Notes: generated from the sequence alone by a model not told the origin. 64,000 bases of DNA from Nectonema munidae (GCA_030549495.1 JAUIRK010000967.1:1-64000), one strand, 5' to 3'. Shown: positions 50,401-59,267, counted from the stretch's first letter. Translations and numbers: made by a program.

Positions 50401-53400
50401 CGCAATACCTCCCTTTATCCTGAAGGCCACCTAATTTATCTGAGAGCCATGTCTGGCTCGCGAGCCATAGGTTCCCGACCTGTGCACTACAGTGTTGTAA
50501 AACAACAGAAGATCACAGGCTCGTAATATTTTTATTTTTATATTTTTGACTTATATTCCCTTAATATAATTATACTTCTCAAAAATTCAGAGAGAAGATG
50601 TCAATGTTTATGTGTTATCATCATAAAGACGTACTTATCATGAAAATTTTGGATAAAGTAAAAATTTAAAAATATCTATAAAAAAACTTTGTGGTATATA
50701 GAAAAAAGAAAAATATTGGAAAATGGCTGATGCGCATGTTGAAACTTAAATGATCCGAGGATGATGATGTAAAAATATGCGCGCAGATGTGGATATCCGA
50801 TACATCTCTAGGCTACACAATAGTGGAGAATTGAATAAACATTCGAATCCTTTTCTAAATTTGATCTATTTTGCAAAAATATCTATTGAGATTACTTTAA
50901 AAAATGTCTTTTCTTGGATCTGATAAGTTCTCGCGAATAAAATTTGAGATATTTAATTTACTCGTAGGCCATTTTTATCATCTTTACATTAGATATGCTA
51001 TTAGGTCACCTTCAGCATCAAATCTACATTAATTTGCAATGTTGAAATCATTTCGCTGAGGCTTTTCGATCAAAGTCGTTGTTTCCTTACACCCGCTAGA
51101 TCAGTGCTTCTTAAACTGCTGGTCGCGTACTCACTGAGAGAGGGTTGTAAGAGATATACTCAAAGGAACATACGTACGTTGTAAAAAAGAGTAAAAGTGA
51201 ATAAACAGAAGTAGTATAACCTCTCTAAATCGACCACCAAGGGGACTTTCAAACCTTGGTCGAATTAAGGAGGTGGTCGCATTATAGAATTTATCACCAA
51301 ACTATAAGTAAGTTTATTGCATAAAAGTATGAAATAAAATAAGTCATGTTTTTTTCAAGAAGAATGTCTTTTTTTTCTGTACTAGACGGCAGTCATTATG
51401 CATTCTTTTATTTTCTAAATTTTCTTCAGGCGTGGAAAAAATATGATATATTTCTCCAAAAAAATTTTCTAAACAAAATAGTTTCACGTCGTTGATTGTA
51501 TCTTTGGCTTCTTTAATGGTTTTTATATTGGCTGAATTTATTTCTTCCACTTCTTCCTCCGTTTCATTATCGCTTTCAAGATTAGGATGATTAGTAAAAA
51601 CATTTGTGAAAAAAAAATTTTCCCAGTCGATGGGAAGTTCTTCTATAACCGGTGCAACATTATCAACGTCAATATACTCATCAATTTTATCAATAGGTTC
51701 TTGCATGCCAGGAAGAATAAGTTAAAAAATGTTTTCAAGCTCGTCATCTTGATTAATAACTTCATGAGTGACACCTTCATCAAAACCACATCTTTGAAGC
51801 ATTTCAATACCATTAATTTATCACATTCTTTAACAGCTTTATTAACCCATTCACATGCATCTAAAACTGTTATCATTTTTACTAACTTAGAAGCAATTTG
51901 TTCATCCTCCATTCTGTTCAAAATCGTACGTAAAATTTTTTCCTATAATTTCTTTTAATGTGGAAAATTATACCTTGATCCAAAGGTTGAAGCACAGGAG
52001 TTGTGTTGGCAGGGATAAAAACTATTTTGACGTTATCTAAATTAGGCAAATCTTTTGTATGGGCAGTAGCGTTATCCAAAAAAATATAACTTTACGCTTT
52101 TGTCTTTCCATGCGTTTATTGAATTTGATTATCCATTCATTAAAAATTTTACAAGTCATCCAAGCTTTAGAATTATATTTCCATTCCACTGATAAGCTTT
52201 CCGGTTTTAAATTCCGAAAACAGCCTGGTTTAGCTGCTTTACCAATCACAAGAACTTTGCCTCCTTTGCAATCATTTCCTTTTATTGTAAGAGTTTTGTC
52301 TGGTAGAGCGCGATAGAATAACCCAAACTCATCCATGTTGTAAATATCTTATTTTTTCATAATCTTCAAGGATACTTGGTAGTTTACTTTTCCAATCTTG
52401 TACAGTCTTGATATCAACGTCAGCTTTTTCACCATAAATTTTAGCTAATTTTATGTTATGACGATTACAAAATTTAGAGAGCCAACCATTAGAAGCTTTA
52501 AACTCTCTTAAATTAAAATTTTTAGCTACCATTAGAGCTTTTTCCTGAATTAGTGGTCCCGAAACAGGTATATTGCTTGAACGCGCTTTCTGAAGCCATA
52601 ATCAATTTCGTCGTTACCATTTGCGCATGAAACTCTTTTTCTATTTGAGTTAATGTCATTTTCAAAATACTCTATGTATTCATTCTTTCTTTTTAAAATA
52701 TTTTGTACTGTTGTTTTTCCAATTTTAAAAATTTCAGAAAGTTGTCTTTGACTTTTGTTGTTGCTATATTTGATTAATTCAACTTTTTCTTTTAAAGAAA
52801 GCTCTTTATGTTTCTTATTCATTGTTTTAAATCTAAATGTATGAAAATTATTATACAATAATGAAAGTTTATAACCGTTAATCTTAAAAACGCAACTAAA
52901 CATATTACCTTACGGCTTTCACGACTACATAATTATGAATTTTATATACTCAATATTAAGAATGTATAATATCAATTATTTCCCTATCAAATAAATCTTT
53001 TAAATAGATTTAGAACATTATTTAAAATACACTCAATTAGGCCTTTCCCTAAACTTTGTTATATAATGCACAATCACACTCTAATTGAATTTTTAAAACA
53101 ATGCTCTCTCGAATACTGTGTAGTGTGCTGAAACACTGTCCCTTGGTATCCTACATCCCATAAATGCATTGACAAAACAAATAAATTTCTTCCTCATTAG
53201 TATAACTCTATGTTTTACACTATACTTAACACATGAAAACTCAGCAAGGATTTAATTAAGCGCATTTTTATTATCTTCGATAAACGACCATGAGACCCAA
53301 TAGTGGCGGTGAAGGATGGAGTGAATTTATAACAAACAAAGTTTTATTAAACTTTCAAAATATAAAGTCTAATTTATTCTAATCTAAGAGTTTTACTTAT

Positions 53401-56400
53401 CTTATTTCCTATGTTGCAACTCGATTATATCGAGTATAATTACCATTAAAAGTAGATAAAATTAGAGAGACAAAACCAAAAATAAATCAGATAAAATTAT
53501 AATAAACACTACAATGATAAAGTGCTTGACTCTTTAGCAAAACTAAAAATAAAACAAAATTTTAATGGAAACAGTTACCAACTTGAAATGAGAAACGCGA
53601 TATACACAGAATAGAACAAAATATAAAAGTGCGTATTTTTCTTGTCAACTGGTTCTTTCTTTTGTAGAGCACTGCTTTCACGATGTTTTGTTATAAAGCA
53701 CAAACAGTACTCACTATACACATGTTAGAGTTGCTTGCTTGTTGTACGTACACACTTACAACAACGTTTAAAGAAAGATACCATTTCTCATTGATATCGT
53801 CTAAAGTATGAGCAAGCATGTGTTTCTTCTCATACGTATTACTTTTTCGTTGGTAAATGATACCAAATGGTCGTTATAAAGAGGTTAAAAGTTTCATTGG
53901 GACAGTTTTAACTGGTCGGTGTACGGAATAGAGAGGTGATCCAATTAGAGAATATTATTGACACAAAAACAATATAAGAAAAACCGTTCTGTAAAAAATC
54001 GTTCGATTTTGAGAGGTGGTCGATTTATAGAGTGGTCGATATAAGAGGTTTTGTATTTGAATGAAAAAACATATTGTAGTTGATTTTTATAGTCTAATAT
54101 TTTATTTTGTTTTTGAATAAAAAAGTTTCTTCGCATTTACAAGTAATATTTATTATGTGAAAGGTGTGATTCTCTTTTCAACGCCATATCTTTGGAAAAC
54201 AGGTTTTCCAACATTTATTGCGATAAAAACCAAGCGAAGGAATCGATTTGGAAGTTCCAATTGCTTTGCGTTGTGCATTTTCTTTAAAACGTAGGCGTTT
54301 ATTTTCGGAATCACTGTGCTAGATGAAACTTGGCTATGAAAACATGAGAGCCTCTTTCTCCCTTATTGTGCAATATATATTACTTTCTTTTTTCTACTAT
54401 AGATTACAAATTGAGTTGAAGAAGTTCAAAGCAGATTTACAGACGAGTAAACAAGTTGAACAAGACCTGCGCAATCAAATCGACAAAATAAGCGCGTTTG
54501 AAAAGTCGCAGAAGGCGCAGCTCAAAACTGTGAAAGCAGATTTCGAAATACAACAAACCAAGTATGATTTTTCTTATTAACTTTCGTGTTTCACTTGGTT
54601 GAAATCCCGCCCACTTCACCGTACCCATTATCCATATACCACTTTTCTCAATATTTTGTGAATTCGCGTTAACAATGATTGGAAGTTCATCGGGAAGCAC
54701 GAAGATGTTTTAGCTCTGGAACATGATTTGCCCATTTGAAGAAATAAGGATTCTCTCGCATGCAGAATGAGACCTCGGCCCTTTTGGTTTCCGAATTCTG
54801 CATTTAGGAATTATATTCTTAAACTAGAGTCTTAATCTTATAAATAGAAAAAATACTGATTTGTGAAATACTTTATATTGTATTGTATCTTTAGTTTACG
54901 TTTGGCTAGATTAGATAAATTCTACGTTTAACCACCATCTAATTCACAAATGTTGTAGAATTAGTACCCCGATTTTTAATGTAATTAAAATTAAACGAAC
55001 TAAAAGTATTAGATTGCATAAGGTACGACATATAAGCAGAGATATGGAAAAAAGGATCTACCTATTAAATAAAAGTTAAAAAAGTGTTCCGTAGGTTTTG
55101 ACAGTAGTGAGATTCGATGCAAACGTTTATTATTCGCTTGCCAGAATATTTTATACATAATTTAACCTGAATAAAACTGAGCCTGTGTTAACCATGCGCA
55201 AGTAAGAAGCTTTTCTTATGCAGAATATGAAGAAAAGGGTGAACAATAAGTGATGCTTATACATTTAAATTATAAAGAATGAAGGAATACTTTATTTAAC
55301 GCGCAACTACAATACATTCTAAAGCATAAGTACAGTCACGCGGGAAAGATAAAATTAAAGAAAATATTAGATCATCATATAACACTCAAAGAGATAAGTT
55401 TTCAGATTTTTTTCTGAAAGCAGATAAATTTTCAGCTATTTTCAAGTAATAAGGCAAAACGTTCCAAAGTTTGCATGCTTTGTACACCGGAGTTGTGCTA
55501 TCCAAAAAAGTTGAAAGGGAGTTGAAGTTTCTTGTTTCAATGACGAATGATAATGCAAATGGTTTTTGGTATTTAAAACACTTGTAAACTAAAACTAAAA
55601 TTTTGAAAACAATTCTTCCTTCAATTTTCAGCCAGTGCAGTTCTTTTAGAACGTGAGAAACACTTTCTTGTCTTTTTATGCCAAAAATTAAGCGTGCGTA
55701 GTTATTTTGAAGAGCTTGGAGTTTCTTCAGCTTTCCTCTCTGTGTTCCATAAAGCAAAGAATTGCAGTAATCAAAGTAATTGCAGTATCAAAATAATTAA
55801 AAAATTTATTTAAATTAAGACTTTATTTGGTAGTGTTCCTCTAAATTACTGTATGTAATCAGACCCCGTTAACCGAACAGAGCATATAAAAAACGAATAT
55901 CTTGTTTGTGAAAACAAAAATTTTCATGTCAAATTTTAAAGAGATAAAATATCATAACATAATATAACTCAAATATTTTAGTAAAGACGTCAAATGCACA
56001 ATTACTTTAAAATAAATTATTTTTACTAATAATGAAGTATTACTGTTTATTAGAATGTTTCAAAAAAACAAAATTCTAAAGGAAACGCTCCCTGCCTTTT
56101 TCCCATTATTTTCCATTACCACAATTAGTAGGATAAAAGGTTATATTCAAAATCTATTTGTCATCGGATGAATTTGTTTTGTCCCTTTTTGATAAATGTA
56201 GTAGCGGGAACTAATATTGAATACGGATTTATTTTTTCATTGATTTTATCCAAGCTTATTCCTTTGATTTAGAATTCAAAATCTAATGTCTGCCAGACAA
56301 CAAGACAAGCAAACAGTGATCACACTAGAGAAGAAGATTTTGGAGGAACAGAAATTGCGAGCCAAAGCGGAAGCGCTTCTATCTGATAAAAATAGTTCTG

Positions 56401-59267
56401 CTAAGAGTAATCTCGTCAACGGTACCAAAGATTCATCAAATAGCGTCAACCACGCAATCCAATCAAATCCAAAGTAACTTCTATATTTCTTCTTCCAAAC
56501 GCCCTCTCCCTTTTCTATACAATTCACTCGTCTAGCGTTTATTAAAACCTTTCTTATAGAATAGCCCTCCCTTTGTGTAAGCTTATTATGGCGTGGAGAT
56601 GATTTCAAGCTTAGAGAGTAGTAAATACTCAGATATAGAAAAAACTATATCCATTTATATGACACTCACAATTTTTATATGAGAGAAAAGTTTAGACAAG
56701 AATGGATTTTACAATTGGCCTAGGGCCACTAATATAAGTAAGGTGATTGCAATATATAATATATTAAAAGAAATGTGGGTTTTATATAATATCCCATTTA
56801 CGCGGAATGTTTGCTTTAACGACAAGAAAACTTCATTTTCTGTAAATGAATAATAACACTGATAAACAAAAGTTTTGGTACTTCTAATATAAGCATCGAT
56901 TTTATATATTAAAAGAGTCTTTTGAATGTAGAAATGACTTTATTTTTAGTATACCAGATTTAGTTTGGAAAAATTAAAAGTATACAGATATATCATCAAT
57001 TTATATATAACAAATGTTTTGTTTTTCTCTTTATATATACACATATATCATCTTTCTTTGTGAATAATTACAGTTTATAAATTAACAAAAATGTTTTCAA
57101 ACAGAACCTAGCATTTTGTAGTGATGTCAGTGAGTTTCTTAACAAACTTGGCATCGAAGAATGGCGTCTTTTCATTGATAGCTGGAAACCTGGTTGGTTT
57201 AAAAGGCGCTTTTTACGTAATTGAAATAAATACGGTTCGACCTCTTGGCTACTCTAAACTCAACAAAAATAAAGAAATAAAATTAATTTTGAATAAGATA
57301 CCCTAAAATATAAGGATAATTGGATAATCTGTGTTGATTGGAAAATTGTTAATCTATGAATAGGACACCAACCAGGCTATACTAAGTAACGATTTTCTCT
57401 TTGCATGTGGGATAGTTAATCATTACATTAAAAAATTGGTATTTGAGATCAGATGTAACAAGATGTACATCTGTGAATGTAATTGAAGAAGCTTTAGTTC
57501 GCCAAGATGAAATAGTGTTTCCTTCTTTACATATCAGACTCAGATTGATTAGACAGTTTGTAAAAGCTCTTGAGAAAAATTAAAACTATTTCAAATGCAT
57601 GTGTCATGTTTTTCGAAGTTTGACGATTGTTGGCCTTAAAGCAGGAATTTTTGAATACCCTAAATTTGTAATTTCCTTTGAAATAATTTTTGTTGCCGAG
57701 TCTAATAAATGATCTTTTTGAATATGTGATATATTGATTTTTTAGACCATTAATCAAATAAATGTTTTCATCACTATACCGACATTTTTACATTTCAATT
57801 TCCTTGATCTTAAAATATAAGATAAGCCGATTGGTCTAAAAAGGGGGCGTAAACTTAAAATTATTGGAAGGTGGGGGGGGGGGGGGTGGTTTATATAATT
57901 TTAAAAGAATTTTTTCCTAACTCATCCGTAAAAAAAAGTAAAGTATTATGGAAAGTCCACTCACAAGCCAAGCAAGTTTTTTAATGATATAAAAAGATTA
58001 AAAAAAAATAAAAATTATTGGTCGACTTTTTCATCCCCTTGCATCACTTCGTCTTGAGATCGTCTTCCTTCATCTTACAGGCTAAGATTAAGATCGAAAA
58101 AGTGGCGGCGGAATTTTTTTTCTGGAATTGCAAAAGCACAACATTTTATTCATCTGACTTCATCAATGGCTTTTATCTTTGAAAATTAAACTGTCATTCT
58201 TTCTAGGAATAACGAATGTTCTTCAGAAGCGTGCAAGATAAAGCGTCGTGAATTAGAGAATGAGAATAAGGCGTACAAAAGACAGGTTAAAGCGAGGGAA
58301 GAAAAGTTCGTGCAAAAGGAAATCGAGCTAAACGTATACTTTATTAATTTCGCCTTCATAACGCTATTTTACCTACCAACCATTGACTTGTTATGGTCTT
58401 CTAGAACATGCGTAAGTCTAAAAATCAGCCGAATGACACCGAACTACTCATAACTGCTCTTTCTGCTCTGAAAAATAAAAACATTCATTTGGAGTCTTCG
58501 CTAAGTTCCGAAACAAAGTTGAAGTTGGAGTTGTTCACGGCTCTTTCTGAAGCGAATCGTTGCATTGAATTGTCTCAAGGTGCGACCTTTCAGAACTTTA
58601 GCTGTTCATGCATTACGTGCGTATCTATTTAGATTATCTGGCGCAAAAAGACCATGAAATCGAAGACTTGAAATCAAAGATAGCAGAAGTGTTAGCGATA
58701 ATGCCTAGTGCTATGCAAAGAGGCTCCCCGTCTCATGTGATCTCATCATCGTCATCTCACAACGTTGTCTCCTTTCCAAATTGCTCAGCCATCGCCAATA
58801 AAATGGAAAACAACATCACAAGTCTGAAAAGCAGCAACAATAGCGATCACCACGCCAGTTCTACCAACAGCCCCATTAACATGAATAACCATGCCCCCTT
58901 TCACCCACACTTCCACTACCCACAACAACACCAGCACAGCTTCTCACCTCACGCCCACCAACAACAATACCATCGCCACCAGAACTTGCAGTCTCCCCTC
59001 TTTTTCCATCAGTCGGCAGTGACTTCATCTTCACCACCCTACTCTGCCTTCAATAAAAACGATGCCGACATCACTTCTGTCCACAACTTCTTGTCGTCAA
59101 CTGCTCCTCAGTTCACATCTTCCTTTCCGTCTCCTGCGTCCTCCCTCTTGTCCACGTCAATCAACAGTGTGAGGGATGAGCAGAGCCTTCACCAGCACAC
59201 CTCGGATGACTACATTTCCGCCATTCTCAACCAGTCCTCCATCACTTCCAACGGTCTACACCAATAG
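26127..59267 (+). CDS. MACO1: Macoilin, 12 coding exons over 33 kb
   Basis: Exons: 26127-26206, 26322-26463, 41756-41882, 43094-43223, 43829-43895, 43958-44291, 49267-49609, 54403-54561, 56273-56473, 58207-58333, 58405-58579, 58633-59267. All introns are GT-AG and phases agree throughout (2520 bases, 839 residues plus stop). It starts [20 protein letters not shown] like vertebrate macoilin. Membrane segments fall near residues 33-50, 54-63 ([10 protein letters not shown]), 75-113 and 120-136, followed by [19 protein letters not shown] (154-172). Residues about 183-407 form a long Ser/Thr/Asn-rich linker. Coiled coil covers about 408-652 ([30 protein letters not shown]), ending [11 protein letters not shown] His/Ser/Pro/Gln-rich tail runs to 839. 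Vertebrate macoilin is about 664 residues, so the linker and tail are expanded. Known role: ER/nuclear-envelope membrane protein tuning neuronal excitability. Confidence 0.97.
26464..28300. other. Macoilin intron 2, first part; one MITE, otherwise nothing recognised
   Basis: AT-rich intronic sequence. Besides the MITE at 27127-27287, I see no exon, RNA gene or element here. Confidence 0.4.
27127..27287. mobile_element. Palindromic MITE, about 160 bp, in macoilin intron 2
   Basis: Left arm tacgaaagatatagaaat, then aaaatagaatatttcg; inverted right arm taccaaagatatagaaat, then caatagaatatttcg. Arms are about 50 bp. The flanks are AT-rich, so a TA duplication is possible but not decisive. Confidence 0.65.
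28323..28428. mobile_element. piggyBac-like MITE, copy C
   Basis: 106 bp. Ends CCCATTTACGACCAATG and, from the right, CCCATTTAGGACCAAG. TTAA at 28429-28432 on the right; TTCA (one change) on the left. The body differs from copies B, F and G and resembles copy E (gaatggaattaaat core). Confidence 0.75.
29137..29396. mobile_element. hAT-type MITE, about 260 bp
   Basis: Left CAGGGCTGGGGAGTAGTGGA; inverted right CGGGGCTGGGGAGTAAGTGG, both followed by atttt. Flanking 8-mers gtttccac and gtctcgtc agree at only 5 of 8, so the insertion is old or slightly misplaced. Lies in macoilin intron 2. Confidence 0.65.
29929..30438. mobile_element. hAT-type non-autonomous element, 510 bp, perfect 8-bp duplication
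   Basis: Bracketed by tatttatt at 29921-29928 and 30439-30446. The left end agagatgtgtcgattagg and inverted right end ctagtgatcaaccgatg match loosely, as in the widespread hAT group with ends TAGAGATGTGCCGAT. No coding capacity. A fragment of the same family is at 47967-48030 (attgttcaccgattttatca shared). Confidence 0.8.
30940..31057. mobile_element. piggyBac-like MITE, copy D
   Basis: 118 bp. The body shares gactttacaaaaataaaat, gctttta and tctgattattctgg with copy A. Right end CCTTAACCGG is followed by TTAA 31058-31061. Left end is CCGGTTATCGG, with the TTAA there reduced to TTTA. Confidence 0.7.
31274..31392. mobile_element. piggyBac-like MITE, copy E
   Basis: 119 bp. Ends CTCATTTAGTAGCAATG and, from the right, CTCATTTAGTCCAATAT. 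TTAA at 31393-31396 on the right and TTAG on the left. Core ttgaatggaattaaat links it to copy C. Confidence 0.75.
31520..31620 (-). repeat. tRNA-like SINE head, minus strand (degenerate)
   Basis: On the minus strand: gtaaggttgtctagac, then ggtacctgggtcaaatcc, a B-box-like end. It resembles the head at 39697 (gtaaggttggttagatac ... gggttcgata). No tail identified. Confidence 0.4.
31630..36600. other. Macoilin intron 2, middle part; no exon recognised
   Basis: Short open frames at 31952, 33062, 33748, 34617 and 35336 are not supported by any family, splice context or codon pattern. Small CA repeats lie near 34511. GC-richer bits at 33740-33830 and 34380-34500 look like worn repeats, but I cannot name them. 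Confidence 0.4.
36609..36910. mobile_element. hAT-type MITE, 302 bp, perfect 8-bp duplication
   Basis: Ends CAGACCCGTAGC and, from the right, CAGGCCCGTAGC (11 of 12). Flanks are cgtagatg at 36601-36608 and 36911-36918, exact. Inside are two G-runs (36654-36670, 36864-36874). Non-coding. Confidence 0.92.
37559..39600 (+). mobile_element. Tigger-type transposon, right end not found
   Basis: The transposase remnant runs 38072-39590. A plausible left terminus is cagcaaaactccgatataac near 37563, Tigger-like (CAGT.AAACC.C.ATATAACG). No matching inverted end was found downstream, so the right end may be lost. It sits in macoilin intron 2 in the same orientation as the gene. Confidence 0.7.
38072..39590 (+). 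pseudogene. Tigger/jerky-type transposase, decayed
   Basis: Starts [40 protein letters not shown] (psq-type HTH), stops, then [20 protein letters not shown] (CENP-B HTH), [14 protein letters not shown] (first catalytic Asp), [20 protein letters not shown] (second Asp), [17 protein letters not shown]. The third catalytic motif, normally QPMDQG, is destroyed here (FNPALRH). Further frames carry [15 protein letters not shown] and the basic C-terminal tail. Several stops and frame changes; dead. Confidence 0.85.
39697..39950 (+). repeat. tRNA-like SINE with TGTG-rich tail
   Basis: The head gagtaaggttggttagatac, ending in gggttcgata (B box), lies at 39700-39752. The body has gaaaaattgagtaaaaat and cattcggaattagtgatagt, cgactgta, and ends in a tgtgtgtttgtgtgtg tail. 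The body and tail recur at 62400-62545. It appears distinct from the CCAA-tailed SINE. Confidence 0.6.
40454..40573. mobile_element. piggyBac-like MITE, copy F, right end truncated
   Basis: TTAA at 40450-40453, then CCCGTTAAGTACCATAG, the same body as copies B and G (cagacgatatctaaaaaacg, atgaaattacttatgttccc). The right terminal repeat and TTAA are missing. Confidence 0.75.
40580..41545. other. End of macoilin intron 2, nothing recognised
   Basis: AT-rich; no exon, RNA or element supported. Confidence 0.4.
41550..41680. mobile_element. piggyBac-like MITE, copy G (perfect TTAA flanks)
   Basis: 131 bp between TTAA 41546-41549 and 41681-41684. Ends CCCATTAAGTCCCAATG and, from the right, CCCATTAAGTACCATAG. 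It is the reverse complement of the B/F body. It ends only 75 bp before macoilin exon 3. Confidence 0.85.
41756..41882 (+). CDS. MACO1: Macoilin coding exon 3
   Basis: Reads [40 protein letters not shown], matching vertebrate [40 protein letters not shown]. It ends in phase 1 (ACC G before gtattc), and the G plus AG of exon 4 restores the conserved Glu of TERG. Confidence 0.95.
42190..43001 (-). mobile_element. mariner-like transposon, 812 bp, decayed
   Basis: Ends CAGAGTGTTTCATTAAGACG and, from the right, CTGGACGTTTCATTAACGCC, flanked by TA (42188-42189; 43002-43003). Minus-strand transposase pieces: [46 protein letters not shown] (from WFQQDGATCHTARETI), and downstream the remains of [22 protein letters not shown]. 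This is the HTH plus DDE type of Tc1/mariner elements common in arthropods. Many breaks. It occupies most of macoilin intron 3. Confidence 0.85.
43094..44291 (+). CDS. MACO1: Macoilin coding exons 4-6
   Basis: Exon 4 (43094-43223): [20 protein letters not shown] to ICRPFAAH. Exon 5 (43829-43895): [20 protein letters not shown]. Exon 6 (43958-44291): [20 protein letters not shown], then an Asn/Ser/Gln-rich linker. The exon 6 donor is G then gtatta at 44292; retention of this intron would add only GISH before a stop, 20 bases ahead of a run of 14 G. Confidence 0.93.
44924..45480. repeat. 37-bp minisatellite, block 1 (about 15 units)
   Basis: Unit: gattctaggtcctgttaaa then gatcattggtacccccgt (37 bp). 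About 15 units, diverged by substitutions and small indels. In macoilin intron 6. Block 2, with the same unit, starts 1.6 kb further on. Confidence 0.92.
45540..47120. repeat. AT-rich segment between the minisatellite blocks, with a 309-bp tandem duplication
   Basis: Two copies of a segment of about 260 bp begin at 46058 and 46367 (accttagtatgtttaaatat / accgtagtatgtttaaatat; ggatgctctttaagatgcgc in both), so the period is 309 bp. The remainder is A/T-rich with many aaaaaatt tracts. No coding potential. Either it is an insertion into one minisatellite array or both are parts of one larger repeat. Confidence 0.75.
47124..47645. repeat. 37-bp minisatellite, block 2 (about 14 units, some 31 bp)
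   Basis: Same unit as block 1. Several consecutive units between 47440 and 47570 are a shorter form, gattctaggtcc then agatcatttgtactcccgt (31 bp), which lacks tgttaa and has spread locally. This indicates a secondary amplification inside the array. Confidence 0.9.
47660..48880. other. Macoilin intron 6, end part; one hAT fragment
   Basis: A piece of the 29929-30438 hAT family at about 47967-48030 (tatcggcaaatt, attgttcaccgattttatca). A run of 18 C at 48244-48261. Nothing else recognised. Confidence 0.45.
49267..49609 (+). CDS. MACO1: Macoilin coding exon 7 (Ser/Thr-rich linker)
   Basis: About 114 residues, [20 protein letters not shown] to [11 protein letters not shown], low complexity and rich in Ser, Thr, Ala and Asn. 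It replaces the shorter lysine/serine linker of vertebrate macoilin. Start phase 1 matches exon 6; end phase 2 (AG) plus A of exon 8 gives Arg. Its coding nature rests on phase agreement, elevated GC and the open frame, since the sequence itself is not conserved. Confidence 0.85.
49863..49910. mobile_element. Isolated Tigger-like terminus
   Basis: tacagtgaaatctgcttata then gcgaaatccc resembles Tigger left ends (CAGT.AAACC.C.TATAGCGA). No partner end or coding part was confidently found. In macoilin intron 7. Confidence 0.35.
50125..50484. mobile_element. hAT-type MITE, 360 bp
   Basis: Left CAGAGGCCGCCGGGAACCTT; inverted right CACAGGTCGGGAACCTATGG, sharing cgggaacct. Flanks cgctacag (50117-50124) and cactacag (50485-50492) agree at 7 of 8. 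Near both ends there are ggagct/ggctcg-type motifs. In macoilin intron 7. Confidence 0.75.
51104..51170 (+). mobile_element. Isolated hAT terminus
   Basis: CAGTGCTTCTTAAACTGCTG then gtcgcgtactc has the form of hAT ends of the CAGTG.TTCTCAAACTG type. No right end identified; the Tigger at 51214 starts about 45 bp further on. Confidence 0.4.
51344..52822 (-). pseudogene. Tigger/jerky-type transposase with all three DDE motifs visible, frames broken
   Basis: From ATG at 52822: [40 protein letters not shown] (psq HTH); [20 protein letters not shown] (CENP-B HTH); [20 protein letters not shown] (first Asp); [34 protein letters not shown] (second Asp); PVLQPLDQG (third Asp); then an acidic C-terminal tail, [18 protein letters not shown] and beyond. 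A handful of stops and frame changes, several at poly-A/T runs. Family length is about 500-550 residues, so the reading region is near complete. Among the better-preserved autonomous copies here. Confidence 0.87.
52910..53940. other. Non-coding 5' part of the Tigger element
   Basis: Between the transposase start and the right terminus; no other gene recognised. AT-rich. Confidence 0.4.
54403..54561 (+). CDS. MACO1: Macoilin coding exon 8 (start of coiled coil)
   Basis: Reads [40 protein letters not shown]; vertebrate macoilin has LEQDIKKLKADLQASRQVEQ, ELRSQISSLSS. Heptad-like spacing of Leu/Ile continues through the exon. Phase 2 at both ends. Confidence 0.95.
55266..55770 (-). pseudogene. 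LINE (CR1/L2/jockey-like) post-RT C-terminal fragment
   Basis: Minus strand 55757-55386: [60 protein letters not shown], then [20 protein letters not shown]. This is the well-known tail of LINE ORF2 proteins (LQ..QN.AARL+.....++.+.L.+LHWLPV..RI.FK+L...+K.......LWN.LP..+R....+..FK). Left of 55386 is probably the 3' UTR. Only this 3' end of the LINE is present (5'-truncated). It lies in macoilin intron 8. Confidence 0.85.
55770..56272. other. Rest of macoilin intron 8, nothing recognised
   Basis: AT-rich intronic sequence without supported features. Confidence 0.4.
56273..56473 (+). CDS. MACO1: Macoilin coding exon 9 (coiled coil)
   Basis: Reads [40 protein letters not shown], corresponding to vertebrate LHNAVQMKQKDKQNISQLEK, KLKAEQEARSFVEKQL. 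Ends SNPK in phase 2; it is shorter than the vertebrate segment, lacking the alanine-rich ATAARAVAFAAAS stretch. Confidence 0.94.
56474..58206. other. Macoilin intron 9, no element recognised
   Basis: AT-rich. A run of 14 G at 57873-57886. Open frames of 60-76 codons occur (57121-57306 on +, 57527-57757 on -) but match no family I know. Confidence 0.4.
58207..59267 (+). CDS. MACO1: Macoilin coding exons 10-12 (end of coiled coil and C-terminal tail)
   Basis: Exon 10 (58207-58333): [20 protein letters not shown]. Exon 11 (58405-58579): [40 protein letters not shown], very close to vertebrate DTEVLMSALSAMQDKTQHLE. Exon 12 (58633-59267): [26 protein letters not shown], then a tail of about 185 residues rich in His, Ser, Pro, Gln and Asn, ending GLHQ and stop. 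Introns between them are 71 and 53 bp. Confidence 0.95.

Larger units (their letters stand above)
51214..54053 (-). mobile_element. Tigger-type transposon, 2840 bp, both ends present
   Basis: Left end GTATAACCTCTCTAAATCGA, inverted right end CAAAACCTCTTATATCGACC, with a TA on each side (51212-51213; 54054-54055). Inner copies of the right-end motif (tcgattttgagaggtggtcg) lie near 54003-54022. It carries an almost complete transposase on the minus strand. In macoilin intron 7, opposite to the gene. Confidence 0.88.
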
